From: Hyunsoonleella pacifica
GTDB lineage: Bacteria > Bacteroidota > Bacteroidia > Flavobacteriales > Flavobacteriaceae
NCBI RefSeq assembly: GCF_004310335.1
Contig: NZ_SIRS01000004.1
Span: forward strand, 62,001 to 126,000
Reading direction: 5' to 3'
Length of the DNA stretch: 64,000 nucleotides
The notes beneath the pieces are model-generated. The model did no database searches, was not told where the DNA came from, and saw only the letters and a program-made list of their open reading frames with translations. Made by a program: the position numbers and the translations under genes. This document shows positions 1-8,061 of this stretch, piece by piece. Numbering within the stretch: position 1 is the stretch's first letter; every line of letters begins with the position of its first letter.

Positions 1-1
1 T

Positions 2-559
2 TTAAACATACATAAAGAATATGCTATTGCTATTGATTTCTACAAACGAAAATATAATCAAATAAGTCATTTTTGTAATCTTCTGAGTAAACTGGACAAT
101 CTCACATTTGTAAAAGATGATTTATATTTTACCGAAGATGCTGAGAGAATTTTTGGAGAAGATATAAAAGCAACAACAGCCAAAAAAAGAGACCCGTACT
201 TACATAGATTATACAAAAACCAATTACAGGCAGAGTGTGAAGAAATTTATGGTAACCCTATATGTGTTTTAGAACACCTTTCTTACCCTGTTTTAATTGC
301 AAGTCATATAAAACCATTCATAAACTCAGATGAGCATGAAGCTTATGACCCCAACAACGGATTGTTGTTAAGTAGAACCATTGATTCTTTATTTGATTTA
401 AAGTACATTTCCTTTAATGATGATGGTACAATACTGTTTTCAAATAGAATAGCTCAGGATGTAAAAGAATTTTGGAAAGGATATAAACTTGATACAGCTA
501 TATTAAATGAGAAAAGAAAAGCTTATTTAGCTTATCATAGAAACTTAATAGTGGATTGA
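2..559 (+). CDS. HNH endonuclease domain protein, C-terminal part (5' end outside window)
   Basis: The frame is open from the first base of the window, so the N-terminus is missing; 185 codons are visible. The middle of the fragment reads VLIASHIKPF, then DPNNGLLLSRTIDSLFD, then YISFNDDG. This is the SHIKP...NGL.L....D.LFD signature of the HNH_2-type nuclease domain found at the C-terminus of many restriction-like endonucleases. The His of SHIKP and the downstream Asn-Gly and Asp-Leu-Phe-Asp positions are intact. A later TTG at 362 is internal and would cut the nuclease motif, so it is not the start. Expected function is metal-dependent DNA cleavage. Whether it belongs to a restriction, defence or mobile-element system depends on genes to the left. 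Confidence 0.75.
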   Translation, partial: LNIHKEYAIAIDFYKRKYNQISHFCNLLSKLDNLTFVKDDLYFTEDAERIFGEDIKATTAKKRDPYLHRLYKNQLQAECEEIYGNPICVLEHLSYPVLIASHIKPFINSDEHEAYDPNNGLLLSRTIDSLFDLKYISFNDDGTILFSNRIAQDVKEFWKGYKLDTAILNEKRKAYLAYHRNLIVD

Positions 560-642
560 CTCTAAAGGTTAAACAACACAGACACCCTGTAAGTTTAAGC
601 TATTAAAGAACTTGGCTTTATAAAATAGTAACCCTGTAAAAG

Positions 643-650
643 TACATTTG
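643..650 (+). promoter_or_regulatory. possible -7 element upstream of the hypothetical secreted protein
   Basis: TACATTTG fits the Bacteroidota -7 consensus TAnnTTTG. It lies about 160 bases before the start at 810, so the leader would be long. No clear -33 box was found. The rest of the 250-base gap after the HNH gene is AT-rich with no other recognisable element. Confidence 0.3.
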
Positions 651-809
651 ACTTTGAAAAAACTTTCTACTACCTTCGTTTAAAATCGACTATACGTCAT
701 TAAAACAATATATATTCCTAGATGGTTCCTAATAAAAAATAACCTGTAAATTATTTTCGCAATAACTATTTTTTAAATAATCAACCTTATAAATTACGAT
801 TATAACTTT

Positions 810-1316
810 ATGAAAATAAATATTAAATGGATTATAAAAATGTCATACTTAGTAATGCTACTAAATCCCATTCTTTATTGCAACGGACAAAATGATAGCA
901 ACTCTGTTAAGACTGAACATTTTAAAACAAAAAGATTTGATGTTATGATTTTTCCATACAGATATCACGAATTTGGAGGAAAAGCATACACACCCACTAA
1001 AAAAGATATTTTACGTGCTGAGAAACAACTAAATAAACACTTAAAAACACTAAATAAAGCATTAAAAAACCAAGATGGCCCTATAATTATTCATGAGAAT
1101 TTGGATAAATATAAACGTCAATATTTTGGATATATCAATGAGGATGGACACCGAATTTTACATATAAACTCTTTTTGGTACACTTTAGCAAGTAAAGAGG
1201 AAGAGTGGAATCAAGGAAGAAGAATATCGTTTCATGGAGGTTGTCTATATTGGAACATAAAATACAATGTTGACCAAAAAAAATTATTCGATTTAGATAT
1301 TAACAATAAAAGCTAA
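810..1316 (+). CDS. hypothetical secreted protein
   Basis: 168 residues, family not recognised. The N-terminus has a basic start, a hydrophobic core (about residues 9-24) and the CNGQ region, which suits a signal peptide with cleavage around residues 25-27 or possibly lipidation at the Cys. The mature part is rich in Lys, Asn, Tyr and His. It includes an amphipathic KQLNKHLKTLNKALK helix and a stretch IIIHENLDKYKRQYFGYI followed by a Trp- and Tyr-containing C-terminus. It converges with the Lrp gene on the other strand. Location is inferred to be periplasmic or outer surface; no function is proposed. Confidence 0.6.
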   Translation: MKINIKWIIKMSYLVMLLNPILYCNGQNDSNSVKTEHFKTKRFDVMIFPYRYHEFGGKAYTPTKKDILRAEKQLNKHLKTLNKALKNQDGPIIIHENLDKYKRQYFGYINEDGHRILHINSFWYTLASKEEEWNQGRRISFHGGCLYWNIKYNVDQKKLFDLDINNKS

Positions 1317-1392
1317 TAAATAACTGAGTAGGGTTGAGAATTACTTTTTAAAAAATTCAATTATAAACTTCCCTATCTTAACTTAAAAACGA

Positions 1393-1857
1393 TTACCCCA
1401 ATGGTACTGAAAATGATTGCTTAATAACACCCATAACAAATGTACTATGAGCACTCCCAATGTTTTTAATTGACCCTAAATCATTAAGCACAAAATCTTG
1501 ATAATGTTTCATATCACTCACTAAGACCTTTAATCTAAAATCATAATCTCCAGAAATGTTATAACACTCACACACATACTTTAAAGACATAATCTCCTTC
1601 ACAAACTGAACACCAATTGCCTTTGTATGCTCTTTTAAAGTAATATCACAAAACACAACAAGCCCCTTTCCTACTTTTTCAGCTTCAACCAGTGCCACGT
1701 ACTTTTTTATGATACCTTCTCTTTCCAAACGCCTTACCCTCTCGTAAACGGGTGTTGGGGATAGATGCACTTGCCCTGCCAGTTCTTTTGTTGTCAACTT
1801 TCCGTTTAGTTGAAGTAACCCCAATATCTTCAAATCAATTTCGTCCAAATCAGCCAT
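1393..1857 (-). CDS. Lrp/AsnC family transcriptional regulator
   Basis: 154 residues, the usual length for the family. Residues 4-60 form the winged helix-turn-helix (DEIDLKILGLLQLNGKLT, then LAGQVHLSPTPVYERVRRLE). Residues about 65-150 form the RAM ligand-binding and oligomerisation domain, including the typical VCECYNISGDYDFRLKV segment. Members bind amino acids or related effectors as octamers and act as activators or repressors. The gene is divergent from metE across a 153-base gap, a layout that suggests control of metE and of itself. The effector, for example methionine or leucine, cannot be read from the sequence. Confidence 0.92.
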   Translation of the reverse strand: MADLDEIDLKILGLLQLNGKLTTKELAGQVHLSPTPVYERVRRLEREGIIKKYVALVEAEKVGKGLVVFCDITLKEHTKAIGVQFVKEIMSLKYVCECYNISGDYDFRLKVLVSDMKHYQDFVLNDLGSIKNIGSAHSTFVMGVIKQSFSVPLG

Positions 1858-1980
1858 AGATGAATTTTCTTTTAATGTATCAAATCATTACAAATTAAAG
1901 TTATTTTATCTAATAAAACAATATTCAAAGAGTATTCATCTAAAAATATGATTTCAAATAAATATTATAACTACTATATG

Positions 1981-1988
1981 TAGTTTTG
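1981..1988 (+). promoter_or_regulatory. metE promoter -7 element
   Basis: TAGTTTTG matches TAnnTTTG and ends 22 bases before the metE ATG at 2011, giving a predicted leader of about 15 bases. The upstream gap shared with the Lrp gene contains AT-rich sequence suitable for Lrp binding, but no riboswitch-like structure was recognised. Confidence 0.6.
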
Positions 1989-2010
1989 AAAGAAATTTAA
2001 AATAAATACA

Positions 2011-4308
2011 ATGAAATCGATTATCTTAGGATATCCCAGAATAGGGGAAAAAAGAGAGCTTAAAAAAGCTATTGAAACGTACTGGAAAGGTAAAACTTCG
2101 GAAGAGGAATTATCTAACATTAGCAAGAATATTAGAGAAAAAAATTGGCTAGAACAAAATAAGCTTGGTGCTGACCTTATTTCTTCAAATGATTTTTCAC
2201 TCTACGACCAGATGTTAGATATGTGTATCACTTTAGGTTGTATCCCTCAAAGATTCTCAAACCTTACAGGGTTGGAACAGTATTTTGCAATGTCGAGAGG
2301 AATACAAAAAGAAAACGTAGATGTAATTGCCATGGAAATGACTAAGTGGTTTGACACTAACTATCACTTTCTTGTTCCTGAGTTCAGTAAAGACCAAAGT
2401 TTTTCATTAAATGCCGAAAAAATCATTAATGAACATAAAGAAGCTTTTGCTCTCGGCATCAACACAAAACCTGTAATTATTGGTCCAGTAACTTTTTTAC
2501 TTTTAGGTAAAGAGAAAGAAAGCGGATTTAATAGTCTTGAATTATTAGATAAGATATTACCTATATACGGGCAATTAATCAAAACAATCGATGCTTTAGG
2601 AGCAGAATACATTCAGATTGATGAGCCAATTTTGGCAACAGACTTGGATATGAAGGGACAGGAAGCTGTTAAACGTTCTTACGAATATTTTGGAAACTTA
2701 AATACCAAGGTAAAATTAATTCTTGCCAATTATTTTGATTGCTACGGAGAGAATTTAGACCTTACTTTAAAATTGCCTGTAGATGTTATCCATTTAGATT
2801 TAGTACGCTGTAGGAAACAATTAGAGGATATTTTAACACATCCGTCTTTAAACAGAGACAAAATCCTCTCGTTAGGTGTAGTGGATGGAAGAAATATTTG
2901 GAAAAATAATTTTAAAACATCGTTCCAAGTCATCGAACAAGTAAAAGAAAAATTACCACCAGAAAATATTTGGATAGGGACATCTTGTTCCTTGCTTCAT
3001 TCACCTTTAAACTTAGATTTTGAAACAGAACTTAACCCTGAAATAAAGCAATGGCTAGCATTTGCAAAACAAAAAGTAGATGAAGTAGTCACACTTAAAA
3101 CTTTAGTTATTGATAAAAATAATACGGCTGCTATTGAAAAATTAAGAACAAATACGGTTGCTATTGAAAGTAGAAAAACGTCTAATCTCATCCATAACGA
3201 AATTGTAAAAGAACGTGTAAACGCCATTACAGAGGAAGAGGCAAGACGTAAAAACGTATTTTCTATTCGTAAAGAAAAACAACATAAAGCATTAAATCTA
3301 CCCTTATTTCCAACCACTACAATTGGCTCATTCCCACAAACCAAAGAAGTACGTTCGTGGAGAGCTAAGTTTAAAAATGGAAGCCTTGACAAAAATGAAT
3401 ATAACAAACTATTAAAGGAAGAAACTGAAAAAGCCATCCGGATCCAAGAAGACATTGGAATTGATGTACTGGTGCATGGAGAGTTTGAAAGAAATGATAT
3501 GGTAGAATACTTTGGCGAACAATTAGATGGTTTTGTATTTACACAAAATGGATGGGTACAAAGCTACGGAACACGATGTGTAAAGCCTCCTATTATTTAT
3601 GGAGATGTATCCCGCCCAAAACCAATTACTGTTGAATGGTCTGCTTACGCACAATCACTAAGCAATAATTGGATGAAAGGAATGCTTACGGGACCCGTTA
3701 CCATATTACAATGGAGCTTTGTGAGGAATGACCAACCTCGTTCAGAAACCTGCACACAAATAGCATTGGCAATTAGAGATGAAGTTTCCGACCTTGAGAA
3801 AGCAGGCATAAAAATAATCCAAATTGACGAACCTGCATTTAGAGAGGGACTACCGTTAAGAAAAGAAAACTGGAACACATATCTTAACTGGGCAGTAAAA
3901 GCATTTCGTATAAGTTCTTCTTCTGTACAAGACGAAACTCAGATTCATACACATATGTGCTATTCAGAGTTTAACGATATCATCCATAGCATTTCTAACT
4001 TAGATGCAGATGTTATTACAATTGAAACATCTCGTTCGCAGATGGAATTATTAGATGCTTTTGTTGAATTTAAATATCCTAATGAAATAGGCCCTGGAGT
4101 TTATGACATTCATTCCCCAAGAGTACCATCGACCGAAGAAATGAAACAGCTATTGGAAAAAGCCCAAGCTGTTATCCCTACTGATCAACTTTGGGTAAAC
4201 CCAGATTGTGGTTTAAAAACACGTAACTGGCCTGAAACTAAGGTTGCACTAGAAAACCTAGTAAAATCCGCAAAACACATGAGGATAAAAGCATTGCAAG
4301 AGGTGTAA
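2011..4308 (+). CDS. metE: cobalamin-independent methionine synthase
   Basis: 765 residues, close to the usual length (about 750-770). It transfers the methyl group of 5-methyltetrahydropteroyltri-L-glutamate to homocysteine, the last step of methionine synthesis, in the cytosol. The N-terminal barrel starts with ILGYPRIGEKRELKKA. The C-terminal catalytic barrel begins near residue 430 with LPLFPTTTIGSFPQT. The zinc ligands of the family are visible: His648 and Cys650 in THMCYSEF, Glu672 in ITIETSRSQ, Cys733 in NPDCGLKTR. It is divergent from an Lrp-type regulator, which is the likely local controller. The enzyme needs no B12, although a B12 uptake locus lies near 41-47 kb of the same window. 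Confidence 0.97.
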   Translation: MKSIILGYPRIGEKRELKKAIETYWKGKTSEEELSNISKNIREKNWLEQNKLGADLISSNDFSLYDQMLDMCITLGCIPQRFSNLTGLEQYFAMSRGIQKENVDVIAMEMTKWFDTNYHFLVPEFSKDQSFSLNAEKIINEHKEAFALGINTKPVIIGPVTFLLLGKEKESGFNSLELLDKILPIYGQLIKTIDALGAEYIQIDEPILATDLDMKGQEAVKRSYEYFGNLNTKVKLILANYFDCYGENLDLTLKLPVDVIHLDLVRCRKQLEDILTHPSLNRDKILSLGVVDGRNIWKNNFKTSFQVIEQVKEKLPPENIWIGTSCSLLHSPLNLDFETELNPEIKQWLAFAKQKVDEVVTLKTLVIDKNNTAAIEKLRTNTVAIESRKTSNLIHNEIVKERVNAITEEEARRKNVFSIRKEKQHKALNLPLFPTTTIGSFPQTKEVRSWRAKFKNGSLDKNEYNKLLKEETEKAIRIQEDIGIDVLVHGEFERNDMVEYFGEQLDGFVFTQNGWVQSYGTRCVKPPIIYGDVSRPKPITVEWSAYAQSLSNNWMKGMLTGPVTILQWSFVRNDQPRSETCTQIALAIRDEVSDLEKAGIKIIQIDEPAFREGLPLRKENWNTYLNWAVKAFRISSSSVQDETQIHTHMCYSEFNDIIHSISNLDADVITIETSRSQMELLDAFVEFKYPNEIGPGVYDIHSPRVPSTEEMKQLLEKAQAVIPTDQLWVNPDCGLKTRNWPETKVALENLVKSAKHMRIKALQEV

Positions 4309-4340
4309 AAAAAGAGTTTGTTATCTTATTATGAGCTATA

Positions 4341-4358
4341 GCGAGGTTTATACCTCGC
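4341..4358. terminator. possible bidirectional terminator hairpin between metE and pepD
   Basis: GCGAGGT, loop TTAT, ACCTCGC forms a perfect 7-bp stem in the short gap between two convergent genes. There is no strong T-run on either side, so this is a hairpin in the right place rather than a textbook terminator. Confidence 0.45.
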
Positions 4359-4389
4359 CAATGGCTTAAATACTAGCTGTAAATACATA

Positions 4390-5850
4390 TCATCCCTCAG
4401 GAATATGCTTTAAAATCTCCAGTACAAACCTCCAATACTTTTGTACCGAAGAAATTTGGGCACGTTCGTCTGGGGAATGCGCTCCCTTAATGTTGGGTCC
4501 AAAACTTATCATATCCATATCTGGATAGTTTTTACCTAATATACCACATTCTAAACCTGCATGACAGGCTGCTACATGTGGCTTTTCTCCATTTAAATCT
4601 TCATAAAGCTTTGTCATCACTTTTAAAATAGCAGAATCCATATTAGGTGTCCACCCTGGATAATCGCCCGAAAATTCCACTTCGCAACCAGTGAGCTCGA
4701 AAGTTGCCCTTAAACTATTGGCTAAATCTAGTTTTGAACTTTCTACCGAAGAACGTGTTAAACATCCAACTTTTATCTTACCGTCTTTTACAATAACCCT
4801 TGCTATATTATTTGAAGTTTCTACCAGTTCTGGAATATCTGCACTCATTTTATACACACCATTTAAAGCTGCATACATGGCTCTGGTAAATCCTTCTTGC
4901 ACACCTAAATCCATAATATGTTTTGGTGTATCGCATTTAGTAATCTCAATTACCAAATCAGGTTCCATGGTTTTGTATTCGGTTTTAATAGTTATTGACA
5001 GTGATTTTAGTTGGGTTATGAAATCATCTTCATGTACAGCATCTATGGCAACCACTGCCCTACTTTCCCTTGGAATTGCATTTCGCAGGCTGCCTCCATC
5101 TATCTCTGAGATTCGCAATCCAAATTTTTCAAAACCATCAAATAACAAGCGGTTCATTATTTTGTTGGCATTTCCCAAACCTTCATGTATCTGCATCCCA
5201 GAATGCCCGCCTTGCAAACCTTTTACAAGTATTTCAAATCCTATTTTAAACTCTGGAGTTTCTTCTTCCGTGTAATCTCTAGTTGCAGTAACATCAATTC
5301 CTCCTGCACACCCTACGCCTATTTCATCATCTTCTTCGGTATCTAAATTGAGTAAAATACCACCTGATAATAAACCAGCTTTTAAGCCCATCGCACCAGT
5401 CATACCTGTCTCTTCATCTATCGTAAATAATGCTTCTATCGCTGGATGTGAAATGTCAGTACTTTCAAGAACAGCCATAATTGTGGCAACACCCAAACCA
5501 TTATCTGCTCCTAGAGTAGTGCCTTTAGCTTTTATCCAATCTCCTTCAATAAACATATCAATACCTTGAGTATCAAAATCGAATTCGGTGTTGCTATTCT
5601 TTTGGTGCACCATATCTAAGTGCGATTGCATAACTACTGTAGTTCTATGTTCCATTCCAGCTGTTGCTGGTTTTTTTATAATAACATTACCTACTTCATC
5701 CTCTAATGTTTCTAAACCAAGATTTTCACCAAAATCTTTCATAAATGCGATTACACGTTCTTCTTTTTTTGAAGGTCTTGGTACAGCATTTAAATCGGCG
5801 AATTTATTCCAAAGTACTTTGGGTTCTAATTGTCTTATTTCTTTACTCAT
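4390..5850 (-). CDS. pepD: aminoacyl-histidine dipeptidase (M20 family, PepD-like)
   Basis: 486 residues from the chosen start, the normal size for PepD/M20C dipeptidases, which hydrolyse Xaa-His and other dipeptides with two zinc ions. Visible metal-site and catalytic motifs are QSHLDMVHQ, GADNGLG, TIDEETGMTGAMG, and HAGLECG near the C-terminus. The frame could begin at 5871, but that codon lies only a few bases after a -7 box at 5880-5873. The ATG at 5850 (MSKEIRQLEP) sits just downstream of the predicted transcription start and fits the family N-terminus, so it is preferred. Probably cytosolic. Confidence 0.92.
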   Translation of the reverse strand: MSKEIRQLEPKVLWNKFADLNAVPRPSKKEERVIAFMKDFGENLGLETLEDEVGNVIIKKPATAGMEHRTTVVMQSHLDMVHQKNSNTEFDFDTQGIDMFIEGDWIKAKGTTLGADNGLGVATIMAVLESTDISHPAIEALFTIDEETGMTGAMGLKAGLLSGGILLNLDTEEDDEIGVGCAGGIDVTATRDYTEEETPEFKIGFEILVKGLQGGHSGMQIHEGLGNANKIMNRLLFDGFEKFGLRISEIDGGSLRNAIPRESRAVVAIDAVHEDDFITQLKSLSITIKTEYKTMEPDLVIEITKCDTPKHIMDLGVQEGFTRAMYAALNGVYKMSADIPELVETSNNIARVIVKDGKIKVGCLTRSSVESSKLDLANSLRATFELTGCEVEFSGDYPGWTPNMDSAILKVMTKLYEDLNGEKPHVAACHAGLECGILGKNYPDMDMISFGPNIKGAHSPDERAQISSVQKYWRFVLEILKHIPEG

Positions 5851-5872
5851 AGTTGAATTTAAAGCGAACAAT

Positions 5873-5880
5873 CAAAGATA
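5873..5880 (-). promoter_or_regulatory. pepD promoter -7 element
   Basis: On the minus strand the sequence is TATCTTTG, a perfect TAnnTTTG. The predicted transcription start is near 5866-5868, between the two candidate start codons of pepD, which supports the start at 5850. Confidence 0.65.
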
Positions 5881-5912
5881 GCAAAAATGCTATGACATTG
5901 GCAGCTACTCCT

Positions 5913-5990
5913 GATTGCAGTGGCATCCTTTTTTTAAGGCACAAAAAAAAAGACCTGCCTGCCGGCAGGCAGGTATAACGGAAAGCAGGA
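5913..5990 (+). repeat. dispersed composite palindromic element, copy 1
   Basis: The copy starts with GATTGCAGTGGCATCC and a T-run. It continues with an A-run and a perfect 22-bp palindrome at 5953-5974 (ACCTGCCTGCC and its complement), then TATAACGGAAAGC. The same ordered boxes recur at 25670-25845 and 51015-51194. It lies in the gap between divergent pepD and the DUF3810 gene and encodes nothing. Confidence 0.75.
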
Positions 5991-6036
5991 AGAAGCTTTA
6001 GTTAGTGTACACAAACGCTGCGGTACAAATTTTTAG

Positions 6037-6044
6037 TATTTTTG
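6037..6044 (+). promoter_or_regulatory. -7 element almost abutting the DUF3810 start codon
   Basis: TATTTTTG matches TAnnTTTG and ends 5 bases before the ATG at 6049. If used, transcription would start at or next to the start codon, giving a leaderless or nearly leaderless mRNA. Confidence 0.5.
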
Positions 6045-6048
6045 AGTT

Positions 6049-7116
6049 ATGTTGAAAAAGAAAAAATTATGGTTAGCTCTAGGGTTAATTCCGCAGATAG
6101 TGTTGGTAAAGTGGCTCTTGAATTACCCTGAATTTATTGAACGATACTACAGTGAAGGGCTTTACCAATGGCTTTCTAAACTGTTTCGGTTTGTTTTAGG
6201 ATGGCTCCCTTTTTCTTTTGGCGATTTAGTTTATGGTCTTGGTGGATTTTATATCACATGGTGGCTTATAAAACATAAAAAACGTATAGTAAATGATTTT
6301 AAAAATTGGCTTGTGGATGTTTTTGCAGCTATCTCATTGATTTACTTTGCCTTTCATTTATTTTGGGGTATGAATTATTACCGATTACCGCTACATAAAA
6401 ATTTAGGCTTAAATGCAGATTATACTACCGAGCAACTTGTAAATACTACTGAAATGTTAATTTCTGTTTCAAACAATTTACATTTACAAATCACACAAAA
6501 TGACACTTTAAAAGTGGAGGTGCCACATGATAAAAAAACCGTATTTGCATTAATACCAAAGGGTTATAACAATTTGAAAACAAAATTTCCTAATCTGGAA
6601 TACTACCCTGAAAGTACCAAACAATCTTTATTTAGTTATCCATTAACCTATATGGGATTTAGCGGATACTTAAACCCTCTCACAAATGAAGCGCAGGTTA
6701 ATGGTAAAATTCCCATGTATAAATTTCCAACTACCGCTGCTCATGAAATTGCGCACCAACTAGGGTATGCAGCTGAAAATGAAGCTAATTTTATTGGTTT
6801 TATGGCTGCTTCTAGTAACAACGATATTTACATTAAATATTGTGGTTACACCTTTGGGTTACGCTTTTGCTTGAATGAAATTTACAGACGAGATTCTTGC
6901 CTTTTTGAAGATATAGTTGCCGATGTAAACAAAGGAATACTAAAAAACTACGAGGAATCTCGAAAGTTTTGGGAAGCGCACGAAAACCCTTTTGAGCCAT
7001 TTTTTAAACTATTCTATGGTAATTTTTTAAAAGCAAATAATCAACCTAAAGGCATGGAAACTTACAGCTATGTTGTAGCACTTTTAGTAAACTATTTAGA
7101 AACTGAAGGCTTGTAG
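6049..7116 (+). CDS. DUF3810 family membrane-anchored putative metalloprotease
   Basis: 355 residues. The N-terminus has hydrophobic segments at about residues 6-24, 45-70 and 85-105, so the protein is anchored in the inner membrane by two or three helices. The C-terminal part carries TTAAHEIAHQLGY with His232, Glu233 and His236 forming an HExxH zinc motif, followed by an AENEANF stretch that may supply a third ligand. This matches the Bacteroidota DUF3810 family, whose substrate is unknown; peptidase activity is inferred only from the motif. The gene stands alone, convergent with the next gene. Confidence 0.82.
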   Translation: MLKKKKLWLALGLIPQIVLVKWLLNYPEFIERYYSEGLYQWLSKLFRFVLGWLPFSFGDLVYGLGGFYITWWLIKHKKRIVNDFKNWLVDVFAAISLIYFAFHLFWGMNYYRLPLHKNLGLNADYTTEQLVNTTEMLISVSNNLHLQITQNDTLKVEVPHDKKTVFALIPKGYNNLKTKFPNLEYYPESTKQSLFSYPLTYMGFSGYLNPLTNEAQVNGKIPMYKFPTTAAHEIAHQLGYAAENEANFIGFMAASSNNDIYIKYCGYTFGLRFCLNEIYRRDSCLFEDIVADVNKGILKNYEESRKFWEAHENPFEPFFKLFYGNFLKANNQPKGMETYSYVVALLVNYLETEGL

Positions 7117-7161
7117 TTTTAAATTTATCTTCTCTTTGTAACTCTTAAAACTTACCAAATA

Positions 7162-7950
7162 TTATTCTATAATTTTAGCACCTTTAGGCATTTCAAAAAT
7201 TTGTGATTCAGGCTTTTCTTTTGTGAGCTTAATATTTGTAAATTTTAAATCGTTACGCTTTTCGGTTGGTAAATTGTTTTCGTATTTATACCATGTTAGC
7301 GTTTCTGGTAAAACTAACCCGTTAAAGGTTTGCCAATTGCTATATTTTATAAAATGAAATTCTTTACTTTTTTCTTTTGAAAAGAAGGTAACGGTATAAC
7401 TTAACCATTCCATCTTAAATGTTTCTGGATGATAATATAAAATATATTCGTCTTCTGGAGATTCTCCAATACCTGCTTCGTAAGCTATTTTGATTCCTGG
7501 GTAGGTATTACCTTCAAAAACCAATGGTTCTGTATCTTGATATGTAATACCATCGTCAGCTAATACAAACGGCATAGCATAGAAATAGAACATTAAATTA
7601 TAGTAAAACTTTGCATTGCCTTTATACTGGGTGGTATCTTTATGTTTTAACCAAACTGATTTACCATTAAACCCAATTGTATGTTTAGGCATTTCAATAA
7701 GTGATTTTCTATTTTTTAAATTGGTTGTTGTTACTTCATTACCATTTGGTTTTCCCATAGTAAACTCTAAACCTTGCATTTTATTCCATGCATCTATACC
7801 ACCATGGGCATCGAATACTTTGGTAATATTTTTTGGATAAACAGACGTTGTTATATCTAGTTGTTCTTCGGCGTATTTAGAAGTTTCCTTTTTATCACTT
7901 TTACATGAGACTAAAACAACTAGCGCTACTATTAAACTATGCTTTATCAT
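7162..7950 (-). CDS. DUF6503-like lipoprotein
   Basis: 262 residues. The N-terminus MIKHSLIVALVVLVSC is a lipoprotein signal with the lipobox VLVSC, so the mature protein should be lipid-anchored at about residue 16. The body is beta-rich with many Trp and Tyr residues (FDAHGGIDAWNKMQGLEF near the start, then GKSVWLKHKD, LTWYKYEN). It resembles the flavobacterial family now called DUF6503, which has a LolA-like outer-membrane lipoprotein look. The precise role is unknown. It converges with the DUF3810 gene and is separated from the upstream type IX substrate gene by a strong hairpin. Confidence 0.65.
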   Translation of the reverse strand: MIKHSLIVALVVLVSCKSDKKETSKYAEEQLDITTSVYPKNITKVFDAHGGIDAWNKMQGLEFTMGKPNGNEVTTTNLKNRKSLIEMPKHTIGFNGKSVWLKHKDTTQYKGNAKFYYNLMFYFYAMPFVLADDGITYQDTEPLVFEGNTYPGIKIAYEAGIGESPEDEYILYYHPETFKMEWLSYTVTFFSKEKSKEFHFIKYSNWQTFNGLVLPETLTWYKYENNLPTEKRNDLKFTNIKLTKEKPESQIFEMPKGAKIIE

Positions 7951-8007
7951 TTTGGTGGTTTTTATTGACGTGTATTTGTCGAAGTTACGGATTTTTAATT
8001 ACAGTAA

Positions 8008-8032
8008 AAGCCTCAGAAATATTCTGAGGCTT
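8008..8032 (-). terminator. terminator hairpin after the type IX secreted protein gene
   Basis: AAGCCTCAGAA and TTCTGAGGCTT form a perfect 11-bp stem with a 3-base loop. Read on the minus strand it is followed by TTTT and lies about 30 bases after the stop of the gene ending at 8062. Confidence 0.7.
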
Positions 8033-8061
8033 GGTTATAATTAGGCTTTTAAAATTTTAAT

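Noticed and set aside
2997-3455. 152-codon open frame on the minus strand inside metE
   Set aside because: It lies wholly within a confidently identified gene, has no family resemblance, and is Ser/Phe-rich as expected of antisense translation of AT-rich coding DNA.
4691-5275. 194-codon plus-strand frame inside pepD
   Set aside because: Antisense to intact M20 peptidase motifs, no recognisable domain, no promoter.
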